NCBI RefSeq assembly: GCF_000820045.1
Contig: NZ_CDBJ01000100.1
Span: forward strand, 1-64,000
Reading direction: 5' to 3'
Origin: Aeromonas rivuli
GTDB taxonomy: Bacteria; Pseudomonadota; Gammaproteobacteria; Enterobacterales; Aeromonadaceae
Length of the DNA: 64,000 nucleotides
Positions 25,911-36,566 of this stretch are shown here, one piece after another. A program made the translations under genes and the position numbers. Under the pieces are notes generated by a model that saw only the letters and a list, made by a program, of their open reading frames with translations, had not been told where the DNA came from and searched no databases. Numbering within the stretch: the first letter of the stretch is position 1; the number at the start of each line of letters is the position of its first letter.

Positions 25911-28285
25911 TTCGTACTCTTGGCCTTGTCACGCGCCTTCTTGCTCGGACGGCGGTTGTTGGGTTTGGCGGCCGTGGTCTTCAGGGGTTTGCCCTCCTGA
26001 CGACGCTCATGGCGGCGATTGCTCTTGGCCTTCTCGCTCTTGATCTCGGCCTGTTTGCGCGCCATCTCCTTGGCATTCTTGCCGGTCGCCTTGAGGGGCT
26101 CCTCCACCATGGTGAAGTCGATCTTGCGATCATCCAGATTGACGGCCATGACCTTGACCCGCACCCGATCACCCAGACGATAGCGACGGCGGAAGTTCTC
26201 GCCGATCAGCTGCTGATGCATGGGGTCGAACTGGTAGTAGTCATTGTCGAGGGAGCTGATGTGCACCAGACCGTCGATGTGGATCTCCGCCAGACGCACG
26301 AAGAAGCCAAAGCCGGTGACGCTGGCGATGACGCCGTCGAACTCGTCACCCACGTGATCCAGCATGTACTCGCACTTGAGCCAGTCGGCCACATCGCGGG
26401 TGGCATCATCGGCACGGCGCTCTGTCATGGAGCAGTGCTCGCCCATGGGATCCACTTCTGCCAGCTGATAGTGGTAACCGCCACTCGGGGTCCACTTGTT
26501 ACGCTGGGCCGCCTGCTCCTTGGCCGCCTGGAACTTGATGGCACGGTGCAGGATCAAATCAGGATAACGGCGGATCGGCGAGGTGAAGTGAGCATAGGAC
26601 TTCAATGCCAGACCGAAGTGACCTATGTTATCGGCCTGATAGACCGCCTGGCGCATGGAGCGCAGCAACATGGTGGAGAGCAGCTCGGCATCCGGACGGC
26701 CTTCGAATTTGGCAGCCAGCTCGGCGAAATCTTTCGGCTCGGGTTCCAGACCGCCTTTGAGCTCCAGGCCCAGTTCGGCAAGGAAGCCACGGAAGTTGGT
26801 CAGGCGCTCTTCACCCGGACGGTCATGCACCCGGAACAGGGCGGCAGCCTCGTTCTTCTCGATGTAGCGAGCCGCAGCCACGTTCGCCATGATCATGCAC
26901 TCTTCGATGATCTTGTGCGCATCGTTGCGCACCAGCGGCACGATGCGATCTATCTTGCGCTGGGCGTTGAAGATGAAGCGGGTCTCTTCGCTCTCGAACT
27001 CCACGGCACCGCGCTGATGGCGGGCATGCTTGAGCGCCTTGTAGAGGTTGTTGAGCTCCTCGATATGCCCCACCAGAGGGTCATACTGATGGCGCAACTT
27101 GGCATCGCCATCCAGCATGGCTGCCACCTTGTTGTAGGTCAGGCGAGCGTGGGAGTTCATCACGGCTTCGTAGAACTTGTAGCCGGACATGCGGCCGCCG
27201 GAGGAGATGGTCATCTCGCACACCATGCAGAGCCTGTCCACCTGCGGGTTCAGGGAGCAGAGGCCGTTGGAGAGCACCTCAGGCAACATGGGCACCACGT
27301 ACTCGGGGAAGTAGACGGAGTTGCCACGCTGATAAGCCTCACCATCCAGGGCGGTACCTGGGCGAACATAGGAGGAGACGTCGGCAATGGCAACCCAGAG
27401 GCGCCAGCCACCACTCTTCTTGGCCTGGCAGAAGACGGCGTCATCAAAGTCGCGGGCATCTTCACCATCTATGGTCACCAACGGCAGGGAACGCAGGTCG
27501 ATGCGGCCAACTTTGGCTTCTTCCGGCACCTGCTCGCCCAGCCCAGCAATCTCCTTGGTCACTTCATCGGGCCAAGTGTGAGGAATGCCATGGGTGCGCA
27601 GGGCTATGTCGATTTCCATGCCGGGGGCCATGTTCTCGCCCAACACTTCCAGCACGGTACCGACCGCATTGATGCGCGCCGTGGCACGCTGAGTGACACG
27701 CACCACAACCACTTGGCTCTGGCGAGCGCCCTTGTTTTCCCCTTCAGGGATAACGATGTCCTGGCCGATGCGGCTGTCGTCCGGCACCACGAAGCCCATG
27801 CCGTTCTCGACGAAGTAACGCCCGACGATGTCAGCCTCACGCGCCTTGAGCAGACGCACGACGCGCGCCTCCTGGCGGCCCTTGCGATCGATCTCGGTCG
27901 GTTGCACCAGCACGTAATCGCCGTGCATCAGCTTTTGCATCTCGCGGTTGTTCAGGAACAGATCCGATCCACCACCTTCAGGGCGCAGAAAACCGAATCC
28001 ATCTTTATGGCCGAGCACATAGCCTTTCACCAGATTCAGACGATCCGGCAGGGCATAACATTGGTTGCGGGTGAAGACCAGTTGTCCGTCACGCTCCATG
28101 GCGCGCAGACGACGGCGAAGGGCTTCCAACGGCTCTTCTTCAGTCAGCTTGAGGACTGTGGCCAGCTCTTCACGGGACATGGGTTTTTCATGACCGCGAA
28201 TAAGCTCCAGCAGCATTTCGCGGCTGGCGATGGGATTCTCGTATTTCTCGGCCTCTCGTTGGAGGAAAGGATCTTTTTCAGACAT
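25907..28285 (-). CDS. rnr: Ribonuclease R
   Basis: RNase R is a processive 3'-5' exonuclease that can pass through structured RNA. The 792 residues show, in order, a winged-helix N-terminal region, cold-shock domains, the RNB catalytic domain ([10 protein letters not shown] with its metal-binding aspartates, near residue 278), an S1 domain (about 640-725), and a basic Lys-rich tail. The length compares with 813 in E. coli. It heads an operon with rlmB. The leader of about 100 bp separates it from the divergent diguanylate cyclase gene. Confidence 0.97.
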   Translation of the reverse strand: MSEKDPFLQREAEKYENPIASREMLLELIRGHEKPMSREELATVLKLTEEEPLEALRRRLRAMERDGQLVFTRNQCYALPDRLNLVKGYVLGHKDGFGFLRPEGGGSDLFLNNREMQKLMHGDYVLVQPTEIDRKGRQEARVVRLLKAREADIVGRYFVENGMGFVVPDDSRIGQDIVIPEGENKGARQSQVVVVRVTQRATARINAVGTVLEVLGENMAPGMEIDIALRTHGIPHTWPDEVTKEIAGLGEQVPEEAKVGRIDLRSLPLVTIDGEDARDFDDAVFCQAKKSGGWRLWVAIADVSSYVRPGTALDGEAYQRGNSVYFPEYVVPMLPEVLSNGLCSLNPQVDRLCMVCEMTISSGGRMSGYKFYEAVMNSHARLTYNKVAAMLDGDAKLRHQYDPLVGHIEELNNLYKALKHARHQRGAVEFESEETRFIFNAQRKIDRIVPLVRNDAHKIIEECMIMANVAAARYIEKNEAAALFRVHDRPGEERLTNFRGFLAELGLELKGGLEPEPKDFAELAAKFEGRPDAELLSTMLLRSMRQAVYQADNIGHFGLALKSYAHFTSPIRRYPDLILHRAIKFQAAKEQAAQRNKWTPSGGYHYQLAEVDPMGEHCSMTERRADDATRDVADWLKCEYMLDHVGDEFDGVIASVTGFGFFVRLAEIHIDGLVHISSLDNDYYQFDPMHQQLIGENFRRRYRLGDRVRVKVMAVNLDDRKIDFTMVEEPLKATGKNAKEMARKQAEIKSEKAKSNRRHERRQEGKPLKTTAAKPNNRRPSKKARDKAKSTK

Positions 28286-28409
28286 AAGCAGGCCTTAGAA
28301 TAAGTAATGACTCGGCTAGTATATCGGAGGGGGGAGCTAATGGCATCCACCTGCTGCCTTTTACAACATCTCTCTGTCATACTGGCCGAAATTGTGTGCC
28401 CCATAAGAC

Positions 28410-29441
28410 ATGGAACTCATGAGCAAGGATTCATTCGCGCAGTCCGCCGCCTACCTGAAGCAGGCGGTTCCTCTGATGATCAAGTATCAGATCCCCACCA
28501 CGCCTGCCAACTATACCCTCTGGTACAGCTATGTGTCGGCCAGCATGCCCGAGCTGAATCACGCCATCGATCAGGCCATCAAATTGCAGGGCACCTGCTC
28601 GTTGACGACCTGTGAGCGCCTGTTCCATCAGCATCTGGCGGCTCAGGACGAACAGCAGATCGAAACCATGAAGCTAAGCCTCGCGGCCATGACCAGCGAA
28701 CTTGGCCATACCATGCAGGATGCACTGTCAGACACCGGCGCCTTTCAGACCATGCTGGATCGCAGCTTCGATCGACTGAGCCAGATCGAGGATGAGGGGC
28801 TCAGCCTCGACGATACCATGGGTATATTACGGGATCTGGTGCGCGAGTCTCGCGATGTGCGCATGTCGACCATGCACTTTCGCAGCCAGCTAAGCAATGC
28901 CGAGAAGGAGATCAAGGAGCTGAGGGAGATGCTCAACGAGACCCGCAAGCTCGCCAATGAGGATGCGCTGACCGGCCTGCTCAACCGACGCGCCTTCGGA
29001 CTGGAACTTGAGAGCCTGATCCGCAGCCGTCATCCCTTCTCCTTGATCCTGGCCGATATCGATCGCTTCAAGAGCTTCAACGACGAATACGGCCACCTGC
29101 TTGGCGATCAGGTGTTGCGCGCCTTCAGCCAACGCATGCGCGAAGGCTGCCGGGATGGCATCACCGCTTACCGCCTCGGCGGTGAGGAGTTCGCCCTGCT
29201 GCTGCCTGGCCGCAACCTCTCCCTTAGCCGTCAGATGGCAGAGAGTCTGCGTCGAGCCATAGAGAAGATGTCGATCCTGGATCGCAAGTCTGGCAAGCGC
29301 ATCGATCACATCACCTCGTCGTTCGGGGTCGGTGAGTTCAACAGCCAGGAGACGGGGGATACCCTGGTAGAACGTACCGACAAGCTGCTCTACAAGGCAA
29401 AGGAACTGGGTCGTAACCGGGTGATGCCACTGGCACTCTGA
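28410..29441 (+). CDS. Diguanylate cyclase (GGDEF domain) with an N-terminal helical domain
   Basis: The protein has 343 residues. The first 170 are helical (KYQIPTTPANYTLWYSYVS, then a charged coiled-coil region near 140-175), and the C-terminal 165 form a GGDEF domain. The active-site loop is GGEEF, which keeps catalytic competence. The site that would be the RxxD inhibitory motif (five residues before GGEEF) reads RDGI, so c-di-GMP product inhibition is probably absent. LNRRAF and DIDRFKSFND mark the nucleotide site. No membrane segment is seen. A second ATG three codons in, better placed after GGAA, could be the start. Confidence 0.88.
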   Translation: MELMSKDSFAQSAAYLKQAVPLMIKYQIPTTPANYTLWYSYVSASMPELNHAIDQAIKLQGTCSLTTCERLFHQHLAAQDEQQIETMKLSLAAMTSELGHTMQDALSDTGAFQTMLDRSFDRLSQIEDEGLSLDDTMGILRDLVRESRDVRMSTMHFRSQLSNAEKEIKELREMLNETRKLANEDALTGLLNRRAFGLELESLIRSRHPFSLILADIDRFKSFNDEYGHLLGDQVLRAFSQRMREGCRDGITAYRLGGEEFALLLPGRNLSLSRQMAESLRRAIEKMSILDRKSGKRIDHITSSFGVGEFNSQETGDTLVERTDKLLYKAKELGRNRVMPLAL

Positions 29442-29470
29442 CGGTCTTGTCTGCTTACCCGCCACCAAAA

Positions 29471-29497
29471 AGAGGGGCCGCTATCAGCGGCCCCTCT
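29471..29497. terminator. Terminator of luxS
   Basis: A perfect 12-bp stem (AGAGGGGCCGCT / AGCGGCCCCTCT) with a 3-base loop is followed on the minus strand by five T residues. It also separates the convergent diguanylate cyclase gene. Confidence 0.9.
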
Positions 29498-29515
29498 CGT
29501 ATTTGTCTTCCCCTA

Positions 29516-30025
29516 TTACAGGGATTTGAGCTGCTCTTCCGGCAAGGCGAGCGCATCGTTGTGGTTTACACCCACCCCACGAGCCAGCACGTTGCGGGCA
29601 ATATCCTGAGCTTCATCCAGAGAGTGCATGGCATAGGTGCCGCACTGATAGAGGTTCAACTCGGGGATCTGGGACTGATCCTGCACCTTGACCACATCCG
29701 CCATGGCCGCCAGCCAGGCTTTGCCAACCCGCGCCTCATCCGGCGCACCAATCAGGCTCATGTAGAAGCCGGTGCGGCAACCCATGGGGGAGATATCGAT
29801 GATCTCGACCCCGTCACCGTTGAGGTGATCGCGCATGAAGCCAGCAAAGAGATGTTCGAGCGTATGGATGCCACGCTCGGAGAGGATCTCCTGATTCGGC
29901 AAGCAGAAGCGCAGATCGAACACGGTAATGGTGTCTTTGCTCGGGGTCTGCATTGTCTTGGCCACCCGCACGGCAGGGGCTTCCATACGGGTATGGTCGA
30001 CGGTAAAACTGTCCAATAACGGCAT
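29516..30025 (-). CDS. luxS: S-ribosylhomocysteine lyase (AI-2 synthase)
   Basis: LuxS cleaves S-ribosylhomocysteine to homocysteine and DPD, the source of the AI-2 signal, in the activated methyl cycle. The 169 residues carry the metal-site motif HTLEH (residues 54-58), the catalytic Cys region MGCRTGFY (about 81-88) and [15 protein letters not shown] at the end. CAGGAG precedes the ATG. It follows the transglycosylase gene by 18 bp with no terminator between, so it can be read from the nadE promoter; an own promoter inside the upstream genes is possible. Confidence 0.97.
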   Translation of the reverse strand: MPLLDSFTVDHTRMEAPAVRVAKTMQTPSKDTITVFDLRFCLPNQEILSERGIHTLEHLFAGFMRDHLNGDGVEIIDISPMGCRTGFYMSLIGAPDEARVGKAWLAAMADVVKVQDQSQIPELNLYQCGTYAMHSLDEAQDIARNVLARGVGVNHNDALALPEEQLKSL

Positions 30026-30043
30026 GTCTGAACTCCTGATTAG

Positions 30044-30639
30044 TTACGAAAACCAGCCCCCGCTGGAGAGCTGATCCTTGCATTGTCGATACTGGGCTCC
30101 GTAGCGCTGGGCACGGGCCTCTACCTTGCGGGAGACCTTCATCAGCCACCCCTTGCTGCGGTAGCTGCCACGGCGATAGCCACCCCAGCCTTCGTGATAA
30201 TTCAGATACTGGCCGTAGGCATCCCACTTGGAGGTGCCATTGAGCTTCTGAGCCTTGTTAGTGTACCAGCCCATAAAATCGATGGCGTCGGCAAAGTCAT
30301 CGCGGCTGCTCCAGCTGTTGCCGGTCTCCCGCTGATAATCATCCCAGGTATCATCTTTGACCTGGGCATAGCCATAGGCCGAACTGGCACGTCCCGTGGG
30401 GATAAAGAGGAAATACCCCATAGGTGGCTGGGCATCATGTACGAAGGAGGACTCCTGATACATCATGGCCATCACCACCTGGACCGGCGTGCCCCAACGT
30501 TTCGACATGTCGAGGGCCGCCTCATGCCAGTCAGGCTTCTCACGAAAGATCTGACACAGATTTTCCGGCTGGGCCGGCGGCGAACTACTGCAAGCGGCGA
30601 GCCCCAACGACAGGCTCCCAAGCACGAGGCGCTTCCACA

Positions 30640-30640
<1 letters not shown>
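30044..30640 (-). CDS. Lipoprotein with lytic transglycosylase (SLT) domain
   Basis: A lipobox LAAC places the lipidated cysteine at residue 17, so the protein should sit in the outer or inner membrane facing the periplasm. The catalytic domain starts near residue 45. It has YQESSF with the likely catalytic glutamate at about 64, then AYGYAQVKDDTW and the later YLNYHEGWGGYRRG. Its role is the cutting of peptidoglycan glycan strands, in the SLT-fold group of small lipoproteins (198 residues). The start overlaps the glnB stop by 1 bp. Whether it is linked to glnB function is unknown. Confidence 0.88.
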
Positions 30641-30987
<347 letters not shown>

Positions 30988-32610
30988 TTACCAGTTCTGT
31001 TTGCCAAACCCGGATGTGATGGGGTAACGGCGATCCTTACCAAAATTACGGGGCGAGATACGTGGCCCCACCGCGGCCTGACGGCGCTTGTATTCGTTGA
31101 TGTCCACCAGCCGGATCACCTTGCGCACTACCGCCTCTTCAAACCCTTCTGCCACCATGTCGGCGACCGAAGCATCTTGCTCCACATAGCGTTGCAAGAT
31201 GGCATCGAGGATCTCATAGGGGGGCAAGCTGTCTTGATCCACTTGGTCAGGGGCCAGCTCTGCCGAAGGCGGCCTGTCGATGACCCGCTGTGGGATCACA
31301 TAGTTGACGCTGTTGCGGTATTCGCAGAGTTGGAACACCAGCGTCTTGGGTACGTCCTTGAGCACATCAAAGCCGCCCGCCATGTCACCATACAGGGTGG
31401 CATAACCCACGGCCATCTCGCTCTTGTTGCCGGTGGTCAGCACGATGCGGCGCCGCTTGTTGGAGATCGCCATCAAGAGCACACCGCGGCAGCGCGCCTG
31501 CAAGTTCTCTTCCGTGGTATCCCGGGCGGTGCCCTCGAACAGGGGGGCAAGCTGAGTCATGAAGCCCTCAAACATGGGCTCGATGGAGATGATGTTGAAT
31601 TCAACTCCCATTCGCTCGGCCTGCTCTTTGGCATCTTCCACGCTCATCTGAGCCGTGTAGCGGAACGGCATCATCACCGCCTGCACCTTGTCATTGCCAA
31701 TCGCATCGCCGGCGATAGCGAGGGTCAATGCCGAATCGATACCGCCGGACAGACCCAGCACGGCACCCTGGAAGCCATTCTTGGTGACGTAATCACGTAC
31801 CGCCAGCACCAAAGCCTGATAGACCTCAGCCAAGGGAGCCAGAGGCGCCGCAGGCTCGCGCTCTTTGCGGGGCTGACCATTGTCAAAATGAACCAGCGCC
31901 AGTTCCTCTGCGAAGGGAGCCAATCGGTGAGTCAGCTCCCCCTGGCCGTTGAACACCTTGGAACAGCCGTCGAACACCAGCTCATCCTGACCGCATACCT
32001 GATTGAGATAGACCAGCGGCAGGCCAGTCTGGCCGCAGCGCTCCGCCATCAGCTCGCGACGGATCCAGGGTTTGTCCTTGTCATAGGGCGAGGCATTGAT
32101 GGTGAGCAGCAGCTCGGCCCCCGCCGCCTTGGCGGCCATGGCCGGACCCGGTTGCCACAGATCTTCGCAGATAAGCAGGCCCAGTTGATGGCCTCGCAAA
32201 TTCACCACACAGGTCTCGTTGCCAGCGCTGAAGTAACGCTTCTCGTCAAAGACCCCGTAATTGGGCAAATCTTGCTTGAAATAGCGGGCCAGCAGTTCAC
32301 CGTTATCGTACAAGGAAGCGGTATTGTAGAGTTTGCCATCCTTGCGCCAGGGGTGGCCCAGCAAGATGGCACAGGAGCCCTGCCAGGCGGCAATGCGAGC
32401 CAGGGCCGCCTCGACCCGTATCATGAGATCGGCGCGCAGCAAGAGATCTTCCGGCGGATAGCCGGTCAGGGCCAGTTCGGAGCAGACCAGCAGATCGGCC
32501 TCTTGTGCTGAGGCTTGCTCGGCAGCGGCCAGAATTTTGTCACAGTTATCTTCGATGGCGCCTACCGTCAGGTTTAACTGGGCAAGCATCAGGGAGAGGG
32601 CTTTTGCCAT
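30988..32610 (-). CDS. nadE: Glutamine-dependent NAD+ synthetase
   Basis: NadE makes NAD+ from deamido-NAD+ using glutamine as the amide source. The 540-residue product has an N-terminal nitrilase-type glutaminase domain (E, K, C triad region with LLICEDLWQPG) and a C-terminal synthetase domain with the ATP loop LSGGIDSALTLAIA. This two-domain form differs from the short ammonia-dependent E. coli NadE. It heads a likely operon nadE-glnB-transglycosylase-luxS on one strand. Confidence 0.95.
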   Translation of the reverse strand: MAKALSLMLAQLNLTVGAIEDNCDKILAAAEQASAQEADLLVCSELALTGYPPEDLLLRADLMIRVEAALARIAAWQGSCAILLGHPWRKDGKLYNTASLYDNGELLARYFKQDLPNYGVFDEKRYFSAGNETCVVNLRGHQLGLLICEDLWQPGPAMAAKAAGAELLLTINASPYDKDKPWIRRELMAERCGQTGLPLVYLNQVCGQDELVFDGCSKVFNGQGELTHRLAPFAEELALVHFDNGQPRKEREPAAPLAPLAEVYQALVLAVRDYVTKNGFQGAVLGLSGGIDSALTLAIAGDAIGNDKVQAVMMPFRYTAQMSVEDAKEQAERMGVEFNIISIEPMFEGFMTQLAPLFEGTARDTTEENLQARCRGVLLMAISNKRRRIVLTTGNKSEMAVGYATLYGDMAGGFDVLKDVPKTLVFQLCEYRNSVNYVIPQRVIDRPPSAELAPDQVDQDSLPPYEILDAILQRYVEQDASVADMVAEGFEEAVVRKVIRLVDINEYKRRQAAVGPRISPRNFGKDRRYPITSGFGKQNW

Positions 32611-32654
32611 GGCGATGCATCTTGAATTCGAAAATGATGGGGAATAATAAAGAA

Positions 32655-32679
32655 AAGGCGCTGGCTGTGCCAGCGCCTT
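32655..32679 (-). terminator. Terminator of the minor pilin operon
   Basis: An 11-bp stem (AAGGCGCTGGC / GCCAGCGCCTT) with loop TGT is followed on the minus strand by TTTTC. It lies about 20 bp after the last pilin gene. Confidence 0.85.
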
Positions 32680-32696
32680 GGCTCCCGCGACGGACC

Positions 32697-34799
32697 TTAA
32701 GGGGAGGGGGAGGAGCAGGTCAAGTTGGCTGCGTTGGTGACGCCATTGTCGACCAACAGAGTGCAGGGGCCATTGATGACCTGAGAACCATCCGCTGGCG
32801 GAGCCATGGGAATGCTTAACGTGCTCGGCCTCAGAAGGAAGTTGATATTACCACTCCCAGAATGCGAGAAACTAACCACCAAAGTACTATTCTGCTCTGC
32901 CGTGCAAACATATATACCAACTTGGTTGGTACTTGCAGGCTCATCAATATGGCAAGAGGAAGAGGGGTAAATATCCAAGTTTTTGAAATAATCTTTATTA
33001 CAAGCTTTTGGTGCTGGATTCTGTTTGCTGGTTTGTTCCAGGCATTGCACCTTGCCGGTCACCGTCAATGTCGGTTGAGCCACTACTGTGCTGTCAACTT
33101 TGACCGCCAACTCGGTACTGAGTGCCAAGCTCTGATCCCTGGGGGAAATAAGCGTCGCCGTCACCCCAGAATTGCCCTGATAAACCGTCGCCTTGACCTT
33201 CACACTCTGCAGTACCTGACTGCTGTCTTTGGTTGATTTCTTGGTCGTCAGATAGCCACGACTGTAGCTGCCAAAATAGTAGTTATTGAGATCGACTATG
33301 GTATCGATCGGCTCATTGCTGATGGTACCGTAATCGGTCACCGCTCCCGTTAGCTGACCACTGAGTGGCGTCATGGACCATTCCGCCAGCATAGTCAGGT
33401 TGATATCCTGAAAAGGCACCTTGGCCAGATAACCGGCGACACTGGTATCTATACCGCTCAAATAAGTCGGATCGAGAATGTCGACATAAATGCCGCGGGC
33501 GATCAGCTGCCGGGTACCGGTATTGACAGTAATGGCGGTCGCCGTATCACCACCACCAGCCGCATTGGTAGCAAGCCAGTCGCTAAATTCGCTGATGGTC
33601 GGAGCCGTTGCCGTGGGGTTGGAGGTCCAGTTCAGAGTCTGCTTCTGCCAGTCAACATAAGCCTTGACCACATATTTGATGTAATTCTCATAACTTATCT
33701 GATTGGCTGCTGTGGCAAGAAAATCCGAGGTAGTCACTATCACTTTGATCAGATTCCAATCTGGAATGGGGCGATAATAACCATCCAGTCGCACAAAGCG
33801 GCAAGCATCGACATAGTTACCGCTGACAGCCTCCGCCAGTGCACTGTTATAGCGCTTGCGGCTGGTGTTGAGCGGGGCATAGTAGTTGGTGAATCCCGTC
33901 CCCGTTCCGTCGAAGTGATCCGTGCAGCAACTGGCACACAATGCTGGCTGATTATTGCCACTGACGGTGCCACTTGGCTTGCTCTGCAGGGCGCCGACTT
34001 TCCAATAAAGCTGACCCGTCGCCGTCTTGTACACTTGCCCAGGCAGATACGTGCTCGCAGTAGAGCCAGAGGTACAGGCACAGCTGACCGAGGCAATATC
34101 CTGCTGGATCTGCTGGGTATTCCCCTGCCCGACAGGCTGATAGGTCATGGTTTCAAACTGAACCTCCTTGCCAATGGTACTGTTCTTGGCGCTGACGGTC
34201 GGTGAGGGTTTGCTGGTCTCCTGCTTGCTGCCATTGCCAAGGTCTATCGAGATGACATCGGGAGCCACTCCGGGGGTATAGCTGATTTTGGGGCCTGCCC
34301 GAGTGACATCCAGACCGCCAGCGATTTGACTGAGAGTCAGCGACTGAGACGGGGAGGCGTAGCCCACCAAGGTGATATTGGGAGTCGCCCCTTCGCTGTT
34401 GGTCCAGCTGACCACGGCCCTGATCTCTTTGCGTCCGGGGTAATTCAACAGATAGCCCACCGGGGCTGTCGCTTGCCACGCGGAGGTGGCGCTATTCCAG
34501 TACTGATTGGCCACAGTCCATGCCAATGCATAATTGTCGCCTGACTGGCTCTTGCTTGCGGTACCGCTCGCGATGGCGCTATAAGCGGTGAGGGGGGCTG
34601 TGGCCGTTACCAGATTATTGAAGTTGCGAAACTCGTCCAGCTTTGATTCGGCAAGCCGCATGGCAATCTCATAGCGGCGCCCATCCTGAGAGGCCGTCAG
34701 CGCCGACTTGGATAAGGAGATCAACCCCACAACACCGACCCCCAACACCACCAGGGTGACCAGAATCTCCAGCAGGCCAAATCCTTTTTGCCTTTTCAT
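32697..34799 (-). CDS. Very large PilV-like minor pilin with a roughly 600-residue C-terminal extension
   Basis: The prepilin leader is MKRQKG followed by FGLLEILVTLVVLGVGVVGLI, with the conserved Glu at mature position 5 and a cut after the Gly. The N-terminal 130 residues resemble PilV. The rest, to about 700 residues in total, is an unrecognised Ser/Thr-rich extension. It holds clusters of cysteines (SCAC near 240, CASCC near 290) and further single cysteines, twelve in all, and so could form disulfides. No PilY1-type signature was seen. The start is the ATG eight bases after AGAGG. I infer a tip adhesin or PilY1 substitute. Base composition is less GC-rich than nearby genes. Confidence 0.75.
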   Translation of the reverse strand: MKRQKGFGLLEILVTLVVLGVGVVGLISLSKSALTASQDGRRYEIAMRLAESKLDEFRNFNNLVTATAPLTAYSAIASGTASKSQSGDNYALAWTVANQYWNSATSAWQATAPVGYLLNYPGRKEIRAVVSWTNSEGATPNITLVGYASPSQSLTLSQIAGGLDVTRAGPKISYTPGVAPDVISIDLGNGSKQETSKPSPTVSAKNSTIGKEVQFETMTYQPVGQGNTQQIQQDIASVSCACTSGSTASTYLPGQVYKTATGQLYWKVGALQSKPSGTVSGNNQPALCASCCTDHFDGTGTGFTNYYAPLNTSRKRYNSALAEAVSGNYVDACRFVRLDGYYRPIPDWNLIKVIVTTSDFLATAANQISYENYIKYVVKAYVDWQKQTLNWTSNPTATAPTISEFSDWLATNAAGGGDTATAITVNTGTRQLIARGIYVDILDPTYLSGIDTSVAGYLAKVPFQDINLTMLAEWSMTPLSGQLTGAVTDYGTISNEPIDTIVDLNNYYFGSYSRGYLTTKKSTKDSSQVLQSVKVKATVYQGNSGVTATLISPRDQSLALSTELAVKVDSTVVAQPTLTVTGKVQCLEQTSKQNPAPKACNKDYFKNLDIYPSSSCHIDEPASTNQVGIYVCTAEQNSTLVVSFSHSGSGNINFLLRPSTLSIPMAPPADGSQVINGPCTLLVDNGVTNAANLTCSSPSP

Positions 34800-34810
34800 C
34801 TGCATATCCT

Positions 34811-35920
34811 CTACCAGTCGCGCCAGCTACCGGGTATCTGTTTCAGGGTCTGAAAGGCAGCCCCCGTTTTTATGTTGCTCAAGGCGGCCTCATCATACTT
34901 GGCATCATAGGTACCATTGGCCTTACCCAGCTTGAAATTGGCGGCAAGGGCACCATTGACGATGGCCCCCCCATTTAATTTGATGTCTGTGGTTGCCGTG
35001 GCGGGATGGGAGGAGTAGGCAAAAATCAGGCCATAGAGCTGGTTATTGCCGTTGATACTCAAGCTGCCATCCTTGATGATCAGCACCACAGGCGCGGCTT
35101 GAGTACCAATATTGGCTCCAGGGCTGCAATCACCCTTGACGATGATGAGTCCGGTGGAGGTTGGTCCCAGGCTGCTGCAGTTATTGACTATCTGGCTGGC
35201 CCTTGACTCTATGTTGGCCCAACCGGCAGCATCATCAGTTTCATTGAACAGATACCAAACCAGATCGGTTGGGAAAGCAGGATCGCTGTCCTTGATATCA
35301 GATTGCTTATCCCCTTTCTGGCTGATATTGGCACTGCAACCGCCAGCATAATCACCTTGATGGCAGGTCTGACCCGAACCATTGTTGAGATCGACATAAT
35401 CATCGGTCCAGATGGAGAGTGGTACCCCAGGCCCGCCACCATTGGGATTGGCAACTACGGTAAAATTCCCTCCCACCGCCATGCCCCCTGCCACTGTGAG
35501 CGGCGCAGCCGGCGTACCGGCCAGCACATTGGTCTGCACGTATTGCGCTTCGACAACAGCTTGCGCCTGACTATTGGCAAGCGTTGCCTGGGCACGCAGC
35601 CGTATCGGGGTCACTAATGTGCTGCTACCTGATACCACGGGGAAAGGCGTCATCTCCTCTGCGAGCAGGGTATAGCTGCCTCCTGCACCAGACGGTGACA
35701 CCGTAATGTTGCCACGCCAGGCTGGAACGCTGCTGATCCGGCCAAACCCATAGGAGATCCCCTGTTCAGCCAATGTCATCACCTGACGATACAGCGCCTC
35801 ATTCAAGGTCACCCGACGATCGGCGACCAGCAACTTGCCCACCAGCAAAGAGACTGCCAGCAAGATGAGCAGCAGGATCAGGGTCACAGTGAAGGTGGTA
35901 AAACCGGACTGAGTTCTCAT
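34811..35920 (-). CDS. PilX-like minor pilin
   Basis: This has a leader of MRTQSG and a hydrophobic helix beginning FTTFTVTLILLLILLAVSLLVGK, so it is a prepilin-like protein. The residue at mature position 5 is Thr rather than Glu, as in PilX and GspK, which cap the pilus tip. The mature part of about 360 residues has VTLNEALYRQVMTLAEQGI after the helix. The gene starts two bases after the pilW stop. The start chosen is the ATG nearest the leader; longer upstream frames overlap pilW. It forms part of a four-gene minus-strand operon. Confidence 0.75.
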   Translation of the reverse strand: MRTQSGFTTFTVTLILLLILLAVSLLVGKLLVADRRVTLNEALYRQVMTLAEQGISYGFGRISSVPAWRGNITVSPSGAGGSYTLLAEEMTPFPVVSGSSTLVTPIRLRAQATLANSQAQAVVEAQYVQTNVLAGTPAAPLTVAGGMAVGGNFTVVANPNGGGPGVPLSIWTDDYVDLNNGSGQTCHQGDYAGGCSANISQKGDKQSDIKDSDPAFPTDLVWYLFNETDDAAGWANIESRASQIVNNCSSLGPTSTGLIIVKGDCSPGANIGTQAAPVVLIIKDGSLSINGNNQLYGLIFAYSSHPATATTDIKLNGGAIVNGALAANFKLGKANGTYDAKYDEAALSNIKTGAAFQTLKQIPGSWRDW

Positions 35921-35921
35921 G

Positions 35922-36566
35922 CTAGTAACCATCGTTGCGCAGCTTGATATCACGCTGCAGGTTCAAGGTCAGCGCCGTATTATCCTTGTAGCGACCCGAG
36001 ATATTGAGCTGGATGGCTCTGGCACCGCTTGCCTGGCTACTGGATAGCAAGTTATACGTCAGCGAGGTAATTTCGAGGGTGTCATCGGTTGAGATCAGGC
36101 TGCCGCCATTGCAGGCTGCCGTGGCCCCGGTTGCCAATTTAACCCCCTTGCTCGCAGCACTGTAGCTGTAGACCAGGGTTTCTAAACTGCTGGAGGCGCT
36201 GTTGTTGAGTACGCCATTGCCATTGTCGTCATAACGCACCCTGATGCAGCGGTAAATCTTGGATCCTGTCGCCGTCTCGTCCAATAGATCAGCTGCCACA
36301 TCGAAGTAGAAAGGTGACTGTGTTGCGCCGGACGCCAATCGTGTCGCCGTCGCGGCACTGGCGTCGAATCCGGCCCGTTGAATGTCACGTGCCATCATGT
36401 CAGTGATCGCCTGTATTTCCTGATTGAGGCGACTGACCTTCATGGCGGTACTGTTGGCCCTGAGCACTGTCGCAAACAGGGCTGTCACAGCCGCAACCAG
36501 GATCAGACCTGCCACCATGGCCACCATCAGTTCAACCAGGCTAAACCCTGCTGACCTTCTCAACAT
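35922..36566 (-). CDS. PilW-like minor pilin
   Basis: The leader MLRRSAG is followed by FSLVELMVAMVAGLILVAAVTALFATV. The Glu at mature position 5 is present. The 214-residue length and the sequence SRLNQEIQAITDMMARDIQRAGF are the PilW pattern. It overlaps the FimT gene by 7 bp and ends 2 bp before the PilX-like gene, so all are translationally coupled. Minor pilins of this kind prime pilus assembly. Confidence 0.82.
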   Translation of the reverse strand: MLRRSAGFSLVELMVAMVAGLILVAAVTALFATVLRANSTAMKVSRLNQEIQAITDMMARDIQRAGFDASAATATRLASGATQSPFYFDVAADLLDETATGSKIYRCIRVRYDDNGNGVLNNSASSSLETLVYSYSAASKGVKLATGATAACNGGSLISTDDTLEITSLTYNLLSSSQASGARAIQLNISGRYKDNTALTLNLQRDIKLRNDGY

